Source: Chloroflexi bacterium HGW-Chloroflexi-10
Lineage (GTDB): Bacteria; Chloroflexota; Anaerolineae; Anaerolineales; Anaerolineaceae
Direction of reading: 5' to 3'
DNA length: 64,000 bases
Assembly (NCBI GenBank): GCA_002840755.1
Contig: PHBZ01000003.1
Span: forward strand, 71,287 to 135,286
A program made the position numbers and the translations under genes. Each line of letters opens with the position of its first letter. Position 1 is the first letter of the stretch. Below the pieces are notes generated by a model. It searched no databases. It was given only the letters and a program-made list of their open reading frames with translations, and had not been told where the DNA came from. Below are positions 9,506 through 19,265 of the stretch, one piece after another.

Positions 9506-10789
9506 TTGAAGGCATTTAAGATTATTCTACAGTCGCGCCGGCATATTTTACCGTTTAATGAGGCCGCCCGGGATTTGCGTGTTTTGAATAAACCTTTATG
9601 GCTGGCCCAGCGGGATGTCCTGGCGCCGTATACCCGGCATGAGACCGAATTGCCGGTGGGCGCTCCATTGCCGCAGACGCAGGAAGTCAGTATTGTTTAC
9701 CGCGATAATCTTTATTTTGATGAGTATTATATGCAGGCCTTTCTACAGGCAGCCGAGAAGGGTGGTAAGGCCGTGCGGGCTGCTTTTGCGGCAGATGACC
9801 CTGCATTTCGGGAACATTGCCTGCCTTTGTCGAATTCGTATACGCAGGCTGGTAACCTGTACCTGGCGGACCTATGGTATTACCCGCGCGGACCTGAAGC
9901 TGGCGCGGAACCCCTGGTAATCAGTTTGCAATCACGCGAGATTGGGTATTACCATGTGCCAACTTATATGGCATATGATCAGGGTGATCTGGTTTACCAG
10001 GTGCCATTACGCACCCTGATTGCGATTGATTCCTGGGTGCATATTTTTATTGCCGATACGGTGTTTGGGTTGTTTGGCAGGGGTGCCCGGTTTGAAAACC
10101 GGCTCAAACAGGATTCATTTTTTATGCTGAAGGTGTTGGGTACCGCCATGTTTGAGGGGTGTCAATTGTTAGAAAGTTCCGGCCTGGTACAGATTGGACG
10201 GAATTGCACGATTGATCCATCTGCCATTATCCATGGTCCGACAACGATTGGGGATAATGTGACCATTGGAGCCGGCGTCATTATCGAAAATTGTATTATT
10301 GGAAATAATGTCAATGTTTCACAAGGTTGTAACCTGATGCTTTCCGTGATCGGGGATGGTACATTTTTGCCTTTCCGCGCGGCAATGTTTATGACGACAA
10401 TTATGGATAACAGCATGGTGGCGCAGAACACCTGTTTACAGATGAGCGTGGTTGGGCGAAATTCCTTTATTGGTGCCGGTTCTACTTTTACCGATTTTAA
10501 CCTGATTCCGATTGAACTGCGCGCCCGGCATGCCAATGGTACTTTGCAGCCGGCAAATCGCCCGGTATTGGGTGGGTGTGTGGGACATAATTGCCGCATT
10601 GGCGCTGGCATGGTGGTCTTTCCGGCTAGGATGATTGAATCAGATGTGGTCTTATTTACATCCAAAGAACGACGGGTATTGGACCGGGATATTTTTTATG
10701 AGGATAGTGACCACCATAAGCTGAGCAAATCCAAATTGCACCAAAGATTATACCCTCGCCAGGGCGAGGAATCCGCAGAAAGCTGGTAG
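9506..10789 (+). CDS. Left-handed beta-helix (hexapeptide repeat) protein, LpxA-like
   Basis: 427 residues if the TTG at 9506 is the start, one base after the previous stop. No nearby in-frame ATG precedes the well-conserved looking start (FNEAARDLRVLNKPLW), so TTG is accepted. Residues about 228-380 contain hexapeptide repeats such as IGRNCTIDPSAIIHG, TIGDNVTIGAGVIIENCIIG and IGAGMVVFPARM, forming a trimeric left-handed parallel beta-helix as in acyltransferases and sugar nucleotidyltransferase C-domains. The N-terminal about 220 residues do not show an obvious nucleotidyltransferase GxGTR motif, so the activity is unclear. A long insertion between coils (FTDFNLIPIELRARHANGT) is present. Last gene of the operon, followed by a strong hairpin. 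Confidence 0.7.
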   Translation: MKAFKIILQSRRHILPFNEAARDLRVLNKPLWLAQRDVLAPYTRHETELPVGAPLPQTQEVSIVYRDNLYFDEYYMQAFLQAAEKGGKAVRAAFAADDPAFREHCLPLSNSYTQAGNLYLADLWYYPRGPEAGAEPLVISLQSREIGYYHVPTYMAYDQGDLVYQVPLRTLIAIDSWVHIFIADTVFGLFGRGARFENRLKQDSFFMLKVLGTAMFEGCQLLESSGLVQIGRNCTIDPSAIIHGPTTIGDNVTIGAGVIIENCIIGNNVNVSQGCNLMLSVIGDGTFLPFRAAMFMTTIMDNSMVAQNTCLQMSVVGRNSFIGAGSTFTDFNLIPIELRARHANGTLQPANRPVLGGCVGHNCRIGAGMVVFPARMIESDVVLFTSKERRVLDRDIFYEDSDHHKLSKSKLHQRLYPRQGEESAESW

Positions 10790-10800
10790 GAGGAGAAACT

Positions 10801-10825
10801 GGAGGAGGCGCTTAGCGCCTCCTCC
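10801..10825 (+). terminator. Strong hairpin after the hexapeptide-repeat gene
   Basis: An 11-bp perfect stem (GGAGGAGGCGC / GCGCCTCCTCC) with a TTA loop begins 11 bases after the stop codon. No immediate T-run follows; a T-run appears about 16 bases later. It may terminate, or act as an mRNA-stabilising 3' hairpin. Confidence 0.6.
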
Positions 10826-11045
10826 GCATTATCTATAAGCTGTTTTTTCCTCGTATTATTGTTGCCCTCATTTAAAGCTTATCAAAAAAATACAGGTATA
10901 ATTAAGAAGCTGTGTATGCAGCGCACCCTTTCAATCTCGTAAGGTGGTTGTTTGATTTCCAAAATCCGATTAAGATTAAACAGCCGAGGAATTTTTTCAT
11001 TTCAATCCGCTGCCTTTGAGCACAATTCCTTTCAGGGAGGCATCT

Positions 11046-11939
11046 ATGGGTAAGGCCCGCCTATTGGTCGTTGAAGATGATTTTGATATTTCGAATATGT
11101 TGAAAATTTATTTCATCAGTCAGGGGTATGATGTGGATACGGCCCCCCGCGGTGAAGTGGCTTTAGAGAAAACCCGGCAAGTGATGCCGCATTTAATTGT
11201 GCTGGATATCATGCTGCCGGATATCGATGGCTATGAAGTCTGTAAACGACTGCGTACCAATACGCGTACCAGCCATATTCCGGTGATCTTTTTAACCCAG
11301 AAAGATGAACGCAGCGATCGTCTTCAGGGATTGGAATTGGGTGCAGATGATTACATCACTAAGCCATTTGATATTGAAGAACTACGTCTGCGTGTGCAGA
11401 ACGCGATTGCCCGGGCCGAACGCGAGAGCCTGACAGATGCTCAATCCGGTTTACCTTCCGGACGCCTGATTGAAGACCAATTGCGCCGCTTGATCCGCGA
11501 AAAAGATTGGGTATTGATGGATATCCGGATTAATCATTATGATCCCTTCAAAGACGTGTACGGCTTCATCGCAGCCAATGATGTACTGCGATTCTGCGGT
11601 ATGTTATTGGGCGAAGTGTTGGACACACTGGGCAGTGATAATGATTTTATTGGCCATGCCGGGGGTGATAATTTTATTGTGATAACCGGTTTTGAAAAAT
11701 CCAAAGAGGTGCGAGATCGTCTCAAAGAACGGTTTGGTGAAGCGGTTCAATCGCATTATAACTTCATGGACCGTCAGCAGGGTTTTCTGATGGCACCAGA
11801 TGAAAATGGAGCCCCAACAAAATTTCCTTTAATGACTTTATCGGTAGGGGCGGTTTCTCCGCGGACCCACAGTTTTGCCGACATACGTGAAATAACCGAA
11901 TTGGCGGCAGATGCTCGCCGCCAGGATTTACAAGGTTAA
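11046..11939 (+). CDS. Response regulator with degenerate GGDEF-like output domain
   Basis: 297 residues from the ATG at 11046, which has a strong CAGGGAGG site seven bases upstream; a TTG at 11016 is rejected. The receiver domain (residues 1-122) has VVEDD, the phospho-acceptor D54 in VLDIMLPD, the threonine in FLTQ and the lysine in YITKPFD. The C-terminal domain has a GGDEF-like fold, but the signature is GGDNF (about residues 206-210) and no RxxD inhibitory site is evident, so cyclic-di-GMP synthesis is unlikely. Such domains often bind GTP or act as protein interaction modules. It sits 21 bases before the giant kinase and is a candidate cognate partner, together with the REC protein after the kinase. 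Confidence 0.85.
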   Translation: MGKARLLVVEDDFDISNMLKIYFISQGYDVDTAPRGEVALEKTRQVMPHLIVLDIMLPDIDGYEVCKRLRTNTRTSHIPVIFLTQKDERSDRLQGLELGADDYITKPFDIEELRLRVQNAIARAERESLTDAQSGLPSGRLIEDQLRRLIREKDWVLMDIRINHYDPFKDVYGFIAANDVLRFCGMLLGEVLDTLGSDNDFIGHAGGDNFIVITGFEKSKEVRDRLKERFGEAVQSHYNFMDRQQGFLMAPDENGAPTKFPLMTLSVGAVSPRTHSFADIREITELAADARRQDLQG

Positions 11940-11960
11940 TCCGAAAGGATTACCAAAAGC

Positions 11961-14900
11961 ATGGACCTGGGCTCCGATCTCCTGCTGGGGTTGATGTTCC
12001 TCGGATTCGGCGGAATCCTATGGACTTCCGTTCGTCTGGCCCTGCGCCAGTCCAAAATTGGATTGAATACGCATAGTGAATCTTCAGCACATGATCCAGC
12101 GGTAAGTGCTCCACAGGATCAAGCCGTGTTGGTGGTAGGGCGCGGCGGGCTGGTTACCACAATCAACCAGACTGCGCGGATTTTGTTTGGGCTTGGCAGT
12201 GAAGAATCCCCCGATCTGGAGGGATTAGCACGCAAGGTGCGGCCAACGGAAGCATTCTTGCCACTTTGTACCCGCCCAAGTGAAATGCAGTTTTCTGTTA
12301 GCGGCCAATGGGTGGAAGCCAACAGTTACCAGACCCCGGACGGAGTTCTGGTGGTACTGCGTCAATCCTTTGCTGAGACAACCGGTGATACACCCGGGGT
12401 ATCGTCAAAAACTTTAACAGTATTCACCGAATTAAACCAGGCCATGGCAGCCACCGTGGATCTCAATCAGACTATTGAAGCTGTTCTGGAGAATACATCC
12501 AAACTGGTTCCGGCGGACATGGTGGAAGTGGCGCTTTGGGATGAGCAAGCCATGCTGCTTGTGCCGTACCGTCTTTCCAATGTTGGCGGTTTAATCCAAA
12601 TGGTGAAAGCCGAAGAACGCTACCGAATCGGTGAGGGTTATGCCGGCACCATGATTAAAACACACCAGCCTTTATGGGTGGTAGATGTAGATGCGTTCAC
12701 TCAGGTTCGTTTGGGCATGGATCGGACAAAGTTCCCCCTGCGAGCGTATATGGGTTTTCCATTAATGGTCGGTTCCCGAGTGATTGGCACGTTAAGTTTG
12801 GGCAGTTTTACACGTGAGGCTTTTCAAAAAGAAGATCAGGAAGTGGTTCGGCTGGTGTGCGGACAGGCTGCTATTGCCATTTACAACTCTTTGTTGTTTC
12901 AGACTGTACAACTACGCTCATCAGAGCTCTCCGGCCTGGCCAAATTAGCTCAATCCTTCAGTTCAACACGCGATTCAGGGAAAATCTATGAACGTATGTT
13001 ATCCAGTATTGGTCCATTAATCCCGGTGGAGATATTGGGTTTCTTACTGTATAACGAGAACACGCGTATGTTGGAAGCGCAAAAACCTTTTATGGGATTG
13101 CCCAATCCTTTTGTAGAGATATTTAAGGCAGAAATTAATTCGGGCGGGACCGCCGAAGGATTATTGTTGGCGCAGGATGTGCTGTTAACAGAAAACGCTG
13201 TAGAAGATGAGCACTGGCGCGGCCTGGGATTGGACCATTTGGCACGGGCTGCCAGTATGCGGGATACGGTATTGATTCCGTTGACTTCTGGTGGGCATTC
13301 TTTAGGATTTTTGATGGCCAGTAACCATAAAGATGGAAGCAACAATTTCTCGCAGGACGAAATGCATTTGTTAATGATTATGGCCAATCAGTCAGCGCCA
13401 GTGATAGAAAATACTACCCTTGTTTTGCAATCCCGCCAACGGGCGCAGCGCGCTGAAGCTCTCCGGCGAATTGCCGCTTTGGCCAGTTCTACCGCAACAC
13501 TCGACGAAATATTGTCTTTCTCTGTTAACGAATTAGCTCAATTGTTGCGTGCTGATGTTGGTGCAGTCTTCCTCTTGAATCGCGATCATACCCAATTGGT
13601 TTTGCACGAAGAATCTGTTTTTGGCAGTAAACCATTGGCTGGTCAGGCTGGGAGATTGCTGACTGAAGATGCTCAGTTTCCTTTCACCATGGCCGGGTCG
13701 CAGCATTCTCTGGTGATTGGCCGCTTCGATGAAACTGTGCCTATCGTTCCGTTTTACCAACAATTATTGGATCTTTGGGATATGTCTTCAGCCGTAGTGG
13801 TGCCGTTGGTTGTGCGTAATGAGGGAATTGGCGAGTTGTGGTTTGGCAGCCGGCAGAGCAGCTTTTATGATCAAGGCGATATTCAGGTGGTGATACCGGC
13901 TGCGAGTCAATTGGCCGGTGTGGTGGAACAATCCAATCTGTTCAGTCAGACGGATGAAAGTCTGCGCAAACGAGTGGATCAACTGACCGCATTGACACGT
14001 ATCAGCCGGGAGTTAAGCACCACTCTGGATCTGAATTATCTGATGCAGATTGTTTATGATGAGGCGGTTAATACCACTGGCGCAGATAGCGGCAGTATTT
14101 TATTGCTCGATATGAATAAATCCGGTGACGAATTAGTAGTGCGCTCTAGCAGCGGCGAAAATCGCCCGGCACAGTTCTCGGCGCAGGAATTGGCGTTATT
14201 CGAGGACGGCAATACACAGGTTTATGCTGATTGTACCGGGGTACAGGATATCGTATTTCCTGCTCAAATGTGCTCGGCCATTATTGTACCGATTTTATAC
14301 CACCAACAAGCGGCAGGCATGTTGTACCTCTACAGCCGCAAACTTAATCATTTTGATGATTCGGCAGTGGAAATCGCCCAATCACTGGCTGCACAAGCAG
14401 CGGTGGCTTTGGGAAATGCGCTGCAGTTCGAAAAAGAGACCAGCCGTGGTGAGATTCTCAAACGAGAATTGGAGACACAGGAAAAATTCTTCCAGGTATC
14501 CGGCGTTTTGCGTCCCGGTCAGCCTTTTGAAGTAGCGCTCGATGCAATAGCCATGGCGATTATGGAAGTAACACCGTTTGACGCGGTTTTGGTTAGCCTG
14601 TATGACTCTGCACTGCGGGGTTTCCGAAGGATTGTTGGCAAGGGGATTACCCCTGAACTGTGGCAGGAGCTGCAGAGCCGGACTCAATCCTGGGATGCAT
14701 TACAGGCGTTACTTAAGCCTGAGTTTAAGCACGGCATGGTGTATTTTATTCCCCAAGAACAATTTCCGGTCATTCCGGTTGATGTGCACATGGTCACGCT
14801 GACACAGTCTGATGCCCAGTTACAATCCAGCCAATGGCACGCAGAAGATTTGTGTCTGATCCCCTTGTTTGATTCACAGGGAATGCCATTGGGAATGATC

Positions 14901-17900
14901 AGTGTGGATGCGCCGCAAGATGGACTGCGCCCGGATCGCCTGACCCTGGAAGCATTGGAGTTATTTGCCACGCAGACAGGTTTATTGATGGAGAACCACC
15001 AGTATATTTATGATTTGCGTGAGAAGGTTAATAACTTACAGGAAGAACACGAACGCCTCCGCATGGCAGCTTCTACAGCACAGTCAACCTTACCCCAATT
15101 GGTTAACCGCCAGGTGCAGCAGGATGAGAAAGTAGCCCGGCTTTCCGGGGAGTTGGATAGTTTTCGTACCGGTTTTGATTTGTTGTGTGAAGGCGCCCGT
15201 CACAGTAGTTCACAGGATGCAGTTTCTGCAATGACCGGCGTTTTGATGACACGTTTAGGCTTGCAAACGGGTTTGGTGGTTGAGTATCTGGGCACTAATC
15301 ATATTCGATTGGTGAGTGCGCTGGGTGAGATTCCCGAAGGCGCGCAAGTGGAAGCCCTGTTAGGCCAGAAAAATCCACTGCGGGCTATTTTTCAGACACG
15401 TGAATGGATTTGGGTAACAGATCTGGCTGCATCAGATGAGTGGCAGGCTTCGGCATTACTGCGCACTTTTTCGGCAACCGGATTTTTTGCAATTCCCCTG
15501 ATAATTTCGGATCACCGGGCTTATGGTATTCTGGTTATGGGGGATCATCCGATGAATCAGTTGACCGAAGAGAACCGGTTGGTATTTAACCAGCTGAACC
15601 AGCAAATAACTCGTCTGTTATCCAATCAGATTACATTGGAAGAGACTCGCCGGCATCTGGGTGAGATGGGTCAGCTTTTACAGTTTAGCCGCAAGCTGGC
15701 CAGTTTGAACCCGCAGGAGATCCTGGATATCTTATTGGAAAATTCTTTGGATGTTGTTCAACCGGCGCATGCCGGCTGGGTAGCTCTGTGGAATGCAAAA
15801 ACCGAACGCCTGATTCCACAGGCCGTACACGGATATGGGGATAAAGAAGCCTTATTGGCTGTTCAATTCCCCACCTCGGTGAAAAATCCTTCGTTGCCTG
15901 TGCTTGTTTTGGAAGAACGGGTTGCCCGGCGGGTGGATGAAGTGAATTTTGCCAGCGCTTATCCCTTGGCTGCTGATGATCTGGTGCGCTACCGCCAGGC
16001 CAGCGGTGGAAAACTGCCGGTTTCCAGTCTGGTAGTGCCGCTCACTCTGGCAGAAAGCAGCCTGGGTGTGATTGTTTTGGAAAATTATGACCAGGAAGCT
16101 GCTTTTGAAGCTGCGGATGAAACTTTGGTTTCCTCGCTGGCTCAACAGGCTGCCCTGGCCCTGGAAAATGCGCGTTTATTCCACGCCACCGAACAACGTA
16201 CAGCCCAATTGCAGGCGCTTACCGAAGTGGGCGGTACAATTACTTCCAGCCTGCAAAGCGACGAGTTGATTGCTTCCCTGCTGGACCAATTACGCTCTGT
16301 AGTAAATTACGAGAACGCAACTTTGTGGTTGCGCGAGGGTGATTTTCTGAGTGTTGTTGCAGCCAACGGATTCAGTGACCAGGAAAGTCGGGTTGGCTTG
16401 AGTGCCGCCGTGCAGGATTCACAGCTTTTCCATCAAATGGACGCAACCCATCAGGCAATTGCTGTGGCTGATATTCGTCAGGATGATCTTTTCCCGTCTT
16501 TGATGGAACCGGAGAATCTGGCCTGGTTGGGGATTCCTCTGGTAGCCAAGGGACGTTTGATTGGGTTGATTGCGCTGGAAAAGAAAGAAGCCGGTTATTA
16601 TAGCCACGACCTGGTGCAGGTCGCGACTACTTTTGCTTCACAAGCTGCCGTAGCGCTGGAGAATGCCCGCCTGTTTGAAGAATCAATGCGGCGCACACTG
16701 GAGTTGGATGAACGTTCGCAGCGTCTGGCTTTGTTGAACCGTTTTTCCACCGATGTCACCGCTACATTGGATGCTGGTCATATTCTCCAGCTAACAGTCG
16801 AGCGTATGCTGGTGGCCTTTTCATGTGATCAGGCGGCGGTCATTCTGTTAGAGAATGAAAAGGCCGGTTTTTATACCCTCATTCCGCCGCTGCAAACAGT
16901 AACGCCGATTGCATTGGATAATATGGCGCTGATTTCGCGTTTGAAAGAGAGTATGGGGGTATACGCCGCTTTCGATGTATATCACGAGGTGGATTTGACT
17001 GAATGGGTAACGCCTTATTTTCAACCGCGGAGCACCCAGTCTGTCTTGTTTGTCCCAATGGTAAGCGGGACAATGATTTTAGGTTGGGTGCTTTTGGAAT
17101 CGCGGGAAGAACGCCGCTTTTTGCCAGGCGAAGTGGAACTGGCGCGCACAATTGCCAACCAGGCGTCCATAGCTATCCAGAATGCCCGTTTATTGGCTGA
17201 AACACGCAGTTTAACCGAAGATCTGGAAAAGCGTGTGGAGGAACGTACAGCCCAAATGATGCGTGAGCATCATAATGCCCAGACTTTGCTGAGTATTACC
17301 ACCGAGCTATCCGCCAGCCTGGATATTGACCAGGTCTTAAGCCGTACGCTGGGTGTTATAACCGATTCGATGGAAAGTTATAGCAGTTTGATTTTGCTGG
17401 CAATGAGTGAAAAACTTTACCATGCCGGGCAGCGTACCTTTACCCTGGATGCCAATGGTGTTTTGCCGTTGGAGAGTCCTGAAAAGCAGGTTGGGCGCTG
17501 GGTGATGCGGGAACGTGGCGCTACCCTGGTGGATGATCTTGCCACCGACTTGCGGTGGGAATTTCCCGACAAAGAAAATTTACCGTTCCGCAGCGCCTTG
17601 GTGGTGCCCTTAAAATTGGGTGAAGAAATTCTTGGCGCTTTATTAGTGACACATCAACAACCATCCTTTTATATGATGGAACAAATTGATCTGGTGGAGG
17701 CAGCAGCACGGCAGATCAGTGTCGCATTGAATAATGCCGAATTGTTCAAGCTGATCCGCGATCAGGCCGAGAACCTGGGTAAGATGCTGCGCGAACAACA
17801 GATTGAATCCAGCCGCTCACGCGCGATTCTGGAAGCCGTTGCCGATGGTGTTCTGGTTACTGATGCGAATAACAAGATTTCCCTCTTCAACCAATCGGCA

Positions 17901-18884
17901 GCAACCATTCTGGAACTGGAAGCACAAAACGTTGTAGGTAATTCTTTACAGAAATTCTCCGGGTTCTTTGGCGCAGCCGCCAGTACCTGGTTGGAAACGA
18001 TTCAATATTGGTCTGCCGATCCGACGGCTTTTGGAATGGGAGAGACGTATGCCGAGCAGCTCATCCTGGATAACCAACGGGTTATCTCGGTCCATCTGGC
18101 GCCGGTTGTCTGGCGCACGGATTTCCTGGGTACTGTTTCCGTTTTCCGCGATATCACCGTTGAAGTACAGGTAGACCGCTTGAAATCTGAATTTGTTGCC
18201 AATGTCAGCCATGAACTGCGCACACCTTTAACGGCCATCAAGGGTTATGCTGATATTATGTTAATGGGTGCGGCCGGAATGATCAGCGAACAACAAAAAC
18301 ATTTCCTGGAAGTAATTCGTACCAATACAGTGCGCCTCAATATTCTGGTGAATGATTTATTGGATATCTCCCGCATAGAAACCGGCCGGGTGAGCTTGAA
18401 TATGCAGCCGGTAGAACTACCCAAATTAATCGAAGGTATTTTTGTCCAGATGCATACGCGTTCGATGGAAGAAAAAAAACCGATGCATTTCGAGATGGAG
18501 ATCACCGGAGATCTTTTGCCGGCGCGCGGTGACCCGGAACGTGTGCTTCAGATATTGAGTAACCTGATCACCAACGGCTATAACTACACACCGGAAAATG
18601 GACGGTTACTGGTGCAACTTCGCCGGATTGGACCTGAAATCCAGGTGGATGTGATTGATAACGGCATAGGGATTAGCAAGGATGATCAGCAGCGCGTTTT
18701 TGAACGCTTTTTCCGAGGGGAAGACCCGCTCGTGTTAGCTTCATCCGGTACCGGTTTGGGTCTGGCTGTAGCTAAGACTTTGGTGGAAATGCACAGTGGA
18801 CGCATTTGGTTCACCAGTTCAGGAATTCCAGGAGAAGGCTCCGTTTTCTCCTTTACATTACCAGTTTACAAGCTTGAGGATTAG
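11961..18884 (+). CDS. Giant multi-GAF hybrid sensor histidine kinase (2307 residues)
   Basis: A single N-terminal membrane segment (about 6-25) and a PAS-like unit (about 55-135) are followed by ten GAF-like domains, at roughly 150-310, 325-485, 495-655, 675-820, 845-1015, 1073-1225, 1240-1410, 1420-1575, 1590-1745 and 1775-1930, several ending in the same QAAVALENARLF-type helix. A coiled coil lies at about 1018-1070 and another (VEERTAQMMREH) near 1755. A PAS domain (about 1955-2070) precedes HisKA with H2084 in VSHELRTPL and a HATPase domain with VIDNGIG and GTGLGLAVAKTLVE. It should autophosphorylate in the cytoplasm in response to several ligands or redox cues and pass phosphate to the adjacent REC proteins. 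The reading frame is uninterrupted over 6.9 kb. Confidence 0.93.
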   Translation: MDLGSDLLLGLMFLGFGGILWTSVRLALRQSKIGLNTHSESSAHDPAVSAPQDQAVLVVGRGGLVTTINQTARILFGLGSEESPDLEGLARKVRPTEAFLPLCTRPSEMQFSVSGQWVEANSYQTPDGVLVVLRQSFAETTGDTPGVSSKTLTVFTELNQAMAATVDLNQTIEAVLENTSKLVPADMVEVALWDEQAMLLVPYRLSNVGGLIQMVKAEERYRIGEGYAGTMIKTHQPLWVVDVDAFTQVRLGMDRTKFPLRAYMGFPLMVGSRVIGTLSLGSFTREAFQKEDQEVVRLVCGQAAIAIYNSLLFQTVQLRSSELSGLAKLAQSFSSTRDSGKIYERMLSSIGPLIPVEILGFLLYNENTRMLEAQKPFMGLPNPFVEIFKAEINSGGTAEGLLLAQDVLLTENAVEDEHWRGLGLDHLARAASMRDTVLIPLTSGGHSLGFLMASNHKDGSNNFSQDEMHLLMIMANQSAPVIENTTLVLQSRQRAQRAEALRRIAALASSTATLDEILSFSVNELAQLLRADVGAVFLLNRDHTQLVLHEESVFGSKPLAGQAGRLLTEDAQFPFTMAGSQHSLVIGRFDETVPIVPFYQQLLDLWDMSSAVVVPLVVRNEGIGELWFGSRQSSFYDQGDIQVVIPAASQLAGVVEQSNLFSQTDESLRKRVDQLTALTRISRELSTTLDLNYLMQIVYDEAVNTTGADSGSILLLDMNKSGDELVVRSSSGENRPAQFSAQELALFEDGNTQVYADCTGVQDIVFPAQMCSAIIVPILYHQQAAGMLYLYSRKLNHFDDSAVEIAQSLAAQAAVALGNALQFEKETSRGEILKRELETQEKFFQVSGVLRPGQPFEVALDAIAMAIMEVTPFDAVLVSLYDSALRGFRRIVGKGITPELWQELQSRTQSWDALQALLKPEFKHGMVYFIPQEQFPVIPVDVHMVTLTQSDAQLQSSQWHAEDLCLIPLFDSQGMPLGMISVDAPQDGLRPDRLTLEALELFATQTGLLMENHQYIYDLREKVNNLQEEHERLRMAASTAQSTLPQLVNRQVQQDEKVARLSGELDSFRTGFDLLCEGARHSSSQDAVSAMTGVLMTRLGLQTGLVVEYLGTNHIRLVSALGEIPEGAQVEALLGQKNPLRAIFQTREWIWVTDLAASDEWQASALLRTFSATGFFAIPLIISDHRAYGILVMGDHPMNQLTEENRLVFNQLNQQITRLLSNQITLEETRRHLGEMGQLLQFSRKLASLNPQEILDILLENSLDVVQPAHAGWVALWNAKTERLIPQAVHGYGDKEALLAVQFPTSVKNPSLPVLVLEERVARRVDEVNFASAYPLAADDLVRYRQASGGKLPVSSLVVPLTLAESSLGVIVLENYDQEAAFEAADETLVSSLAQQAALALENARLFHATEQRTAQLQALTEVGGTITSSLQSDELIASLLDQLRSVVNYENATLWLREGDFLSVVAANGFSDQESRVGLSAAVQDSQLFHQMDATHQAIAVADIRQDDLFPSLMEPENLAWLGIPLVAKGRLIGLIALEKKEAGYYSHDLVQVATTFASQAAVALENARLFEESMRRTLELDERSQRLALLNRFSTDVTATLDAGHILQLTVERMLVAFSCDQAAVILLENEKAGFYTLIPPLQTVTPIALDNMALISRLKESMGVYAAFDVYHEVDLTEWVTPYFQPRSTQSVLFVPMVSGTMILGWVLLESREERRFLPGEVELARTIANQASIAIQNARLLAETRSLTEDLEKRVEERTAQMMREHHNAQTLLSITTELSASLDIDQVLSRTLGVITDSMESYSSLILLAMSEKLYHAGQRTFTLDANGVLPLESPEKQVGRWVMRERGATLVDDLATDLRWEFPDKENLPFRSALVVPLKLGEEILGALLVTHQQPSFYMMEQIDLVEAAARQISVALNNAELFKLIRDQAENLGKMLREQQIESSRSRAILEAVADGVLVTDANNKISLFNQSAATILELEAQNVVGNSLQKFSGFFGAAASTWLETIQYWSADPTAFGMGETYAEQLILDNQRVISVHLAPVVWRTDFLGTVSVFRDITVEVQVDRLKSEFVANVSHELRTPLTAIKGYADIMLMGAAGMISEQQKHFLEVIRTNTVRLNILVNDLLDISRIETGRVSLNMQPVELPKLIEGIFVQMHTRSMEEKKPMHFEMEITGDLLPARGDPERVLQILSNLITNGYNYTPENGRLLVQLRRIGPEIQVDVIDNGIGISKDDQQRVFERFFRGEDPLVLASSGTGLGLAVAKTLVEMHSGRIWFTSSGIPGEGSVFSFTLPVYKLED

Positions 18885-18887
18885 TGT

Positions 18888-19262
18888 ATGGCAAAAATAT
18901 TGATAGCAGAAGATGAGCGGGATATACGGGATTTGATTGCATTCACCTTGCGTTTTGCTGGTCATGAAGTGGTTGCATTCCCCAATGGTGAAGAAGCCTG
19001 GAAGAACGCCAGCGCGGTTATGCCGGATTTGATTATGATGGATGTGCGTATGCCGATTATGACCGGATACGAAGCTTGTGAACGGATTAAGTCAGACCCG
19101 GTTACAGCGCACATTCCAGTGGTGTTTTTATCTGCTAAAGGGCAGGAATCGGAGATTCAGACCGGATTGAATGCGGGAGCAAGTGAATATTTGCTTAAGC
19201 CATTTGCGCCGGATGAGTTAACACGGCGCGTAAAAGAAATTATTTCAAACAATGCCGGTTAA
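18888..19262 (+). CDS. Single-domain response regulator (REC only)
   Basis: 124 residues starting three bases after the stop of the large kinase. Receiver motifs are complete: AEDERD at the acidic pocket, phospho-acceptor in LIMMDVRMPI at about residue 52, FLSAKG with the switch serine, and YLLKPFAPDE with the invariant lysine. There is no output domain, so it probably works by protein interaction or as a phosphate relay from the kinase, in the manner of CheY, DivK or Spo0F. The hydrolase-like gene begins 3 bases after its stop, so kinase, regulator and hydrolase-like protein are co-transcribed. Confidence 0.92.
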   Translation: MAKILIAEDERDIRDLIAFTLRFAGHEVVAFPNGEEAWKNASAVMPDLIMMDVRMPIMTGYEACERIKSDPVTAHIPVVFLSAKGQESEIQTGLNAGASEYLLKPFAPDELTRRVKEIISNNAG

Positions 19263-19265
19263 TCG

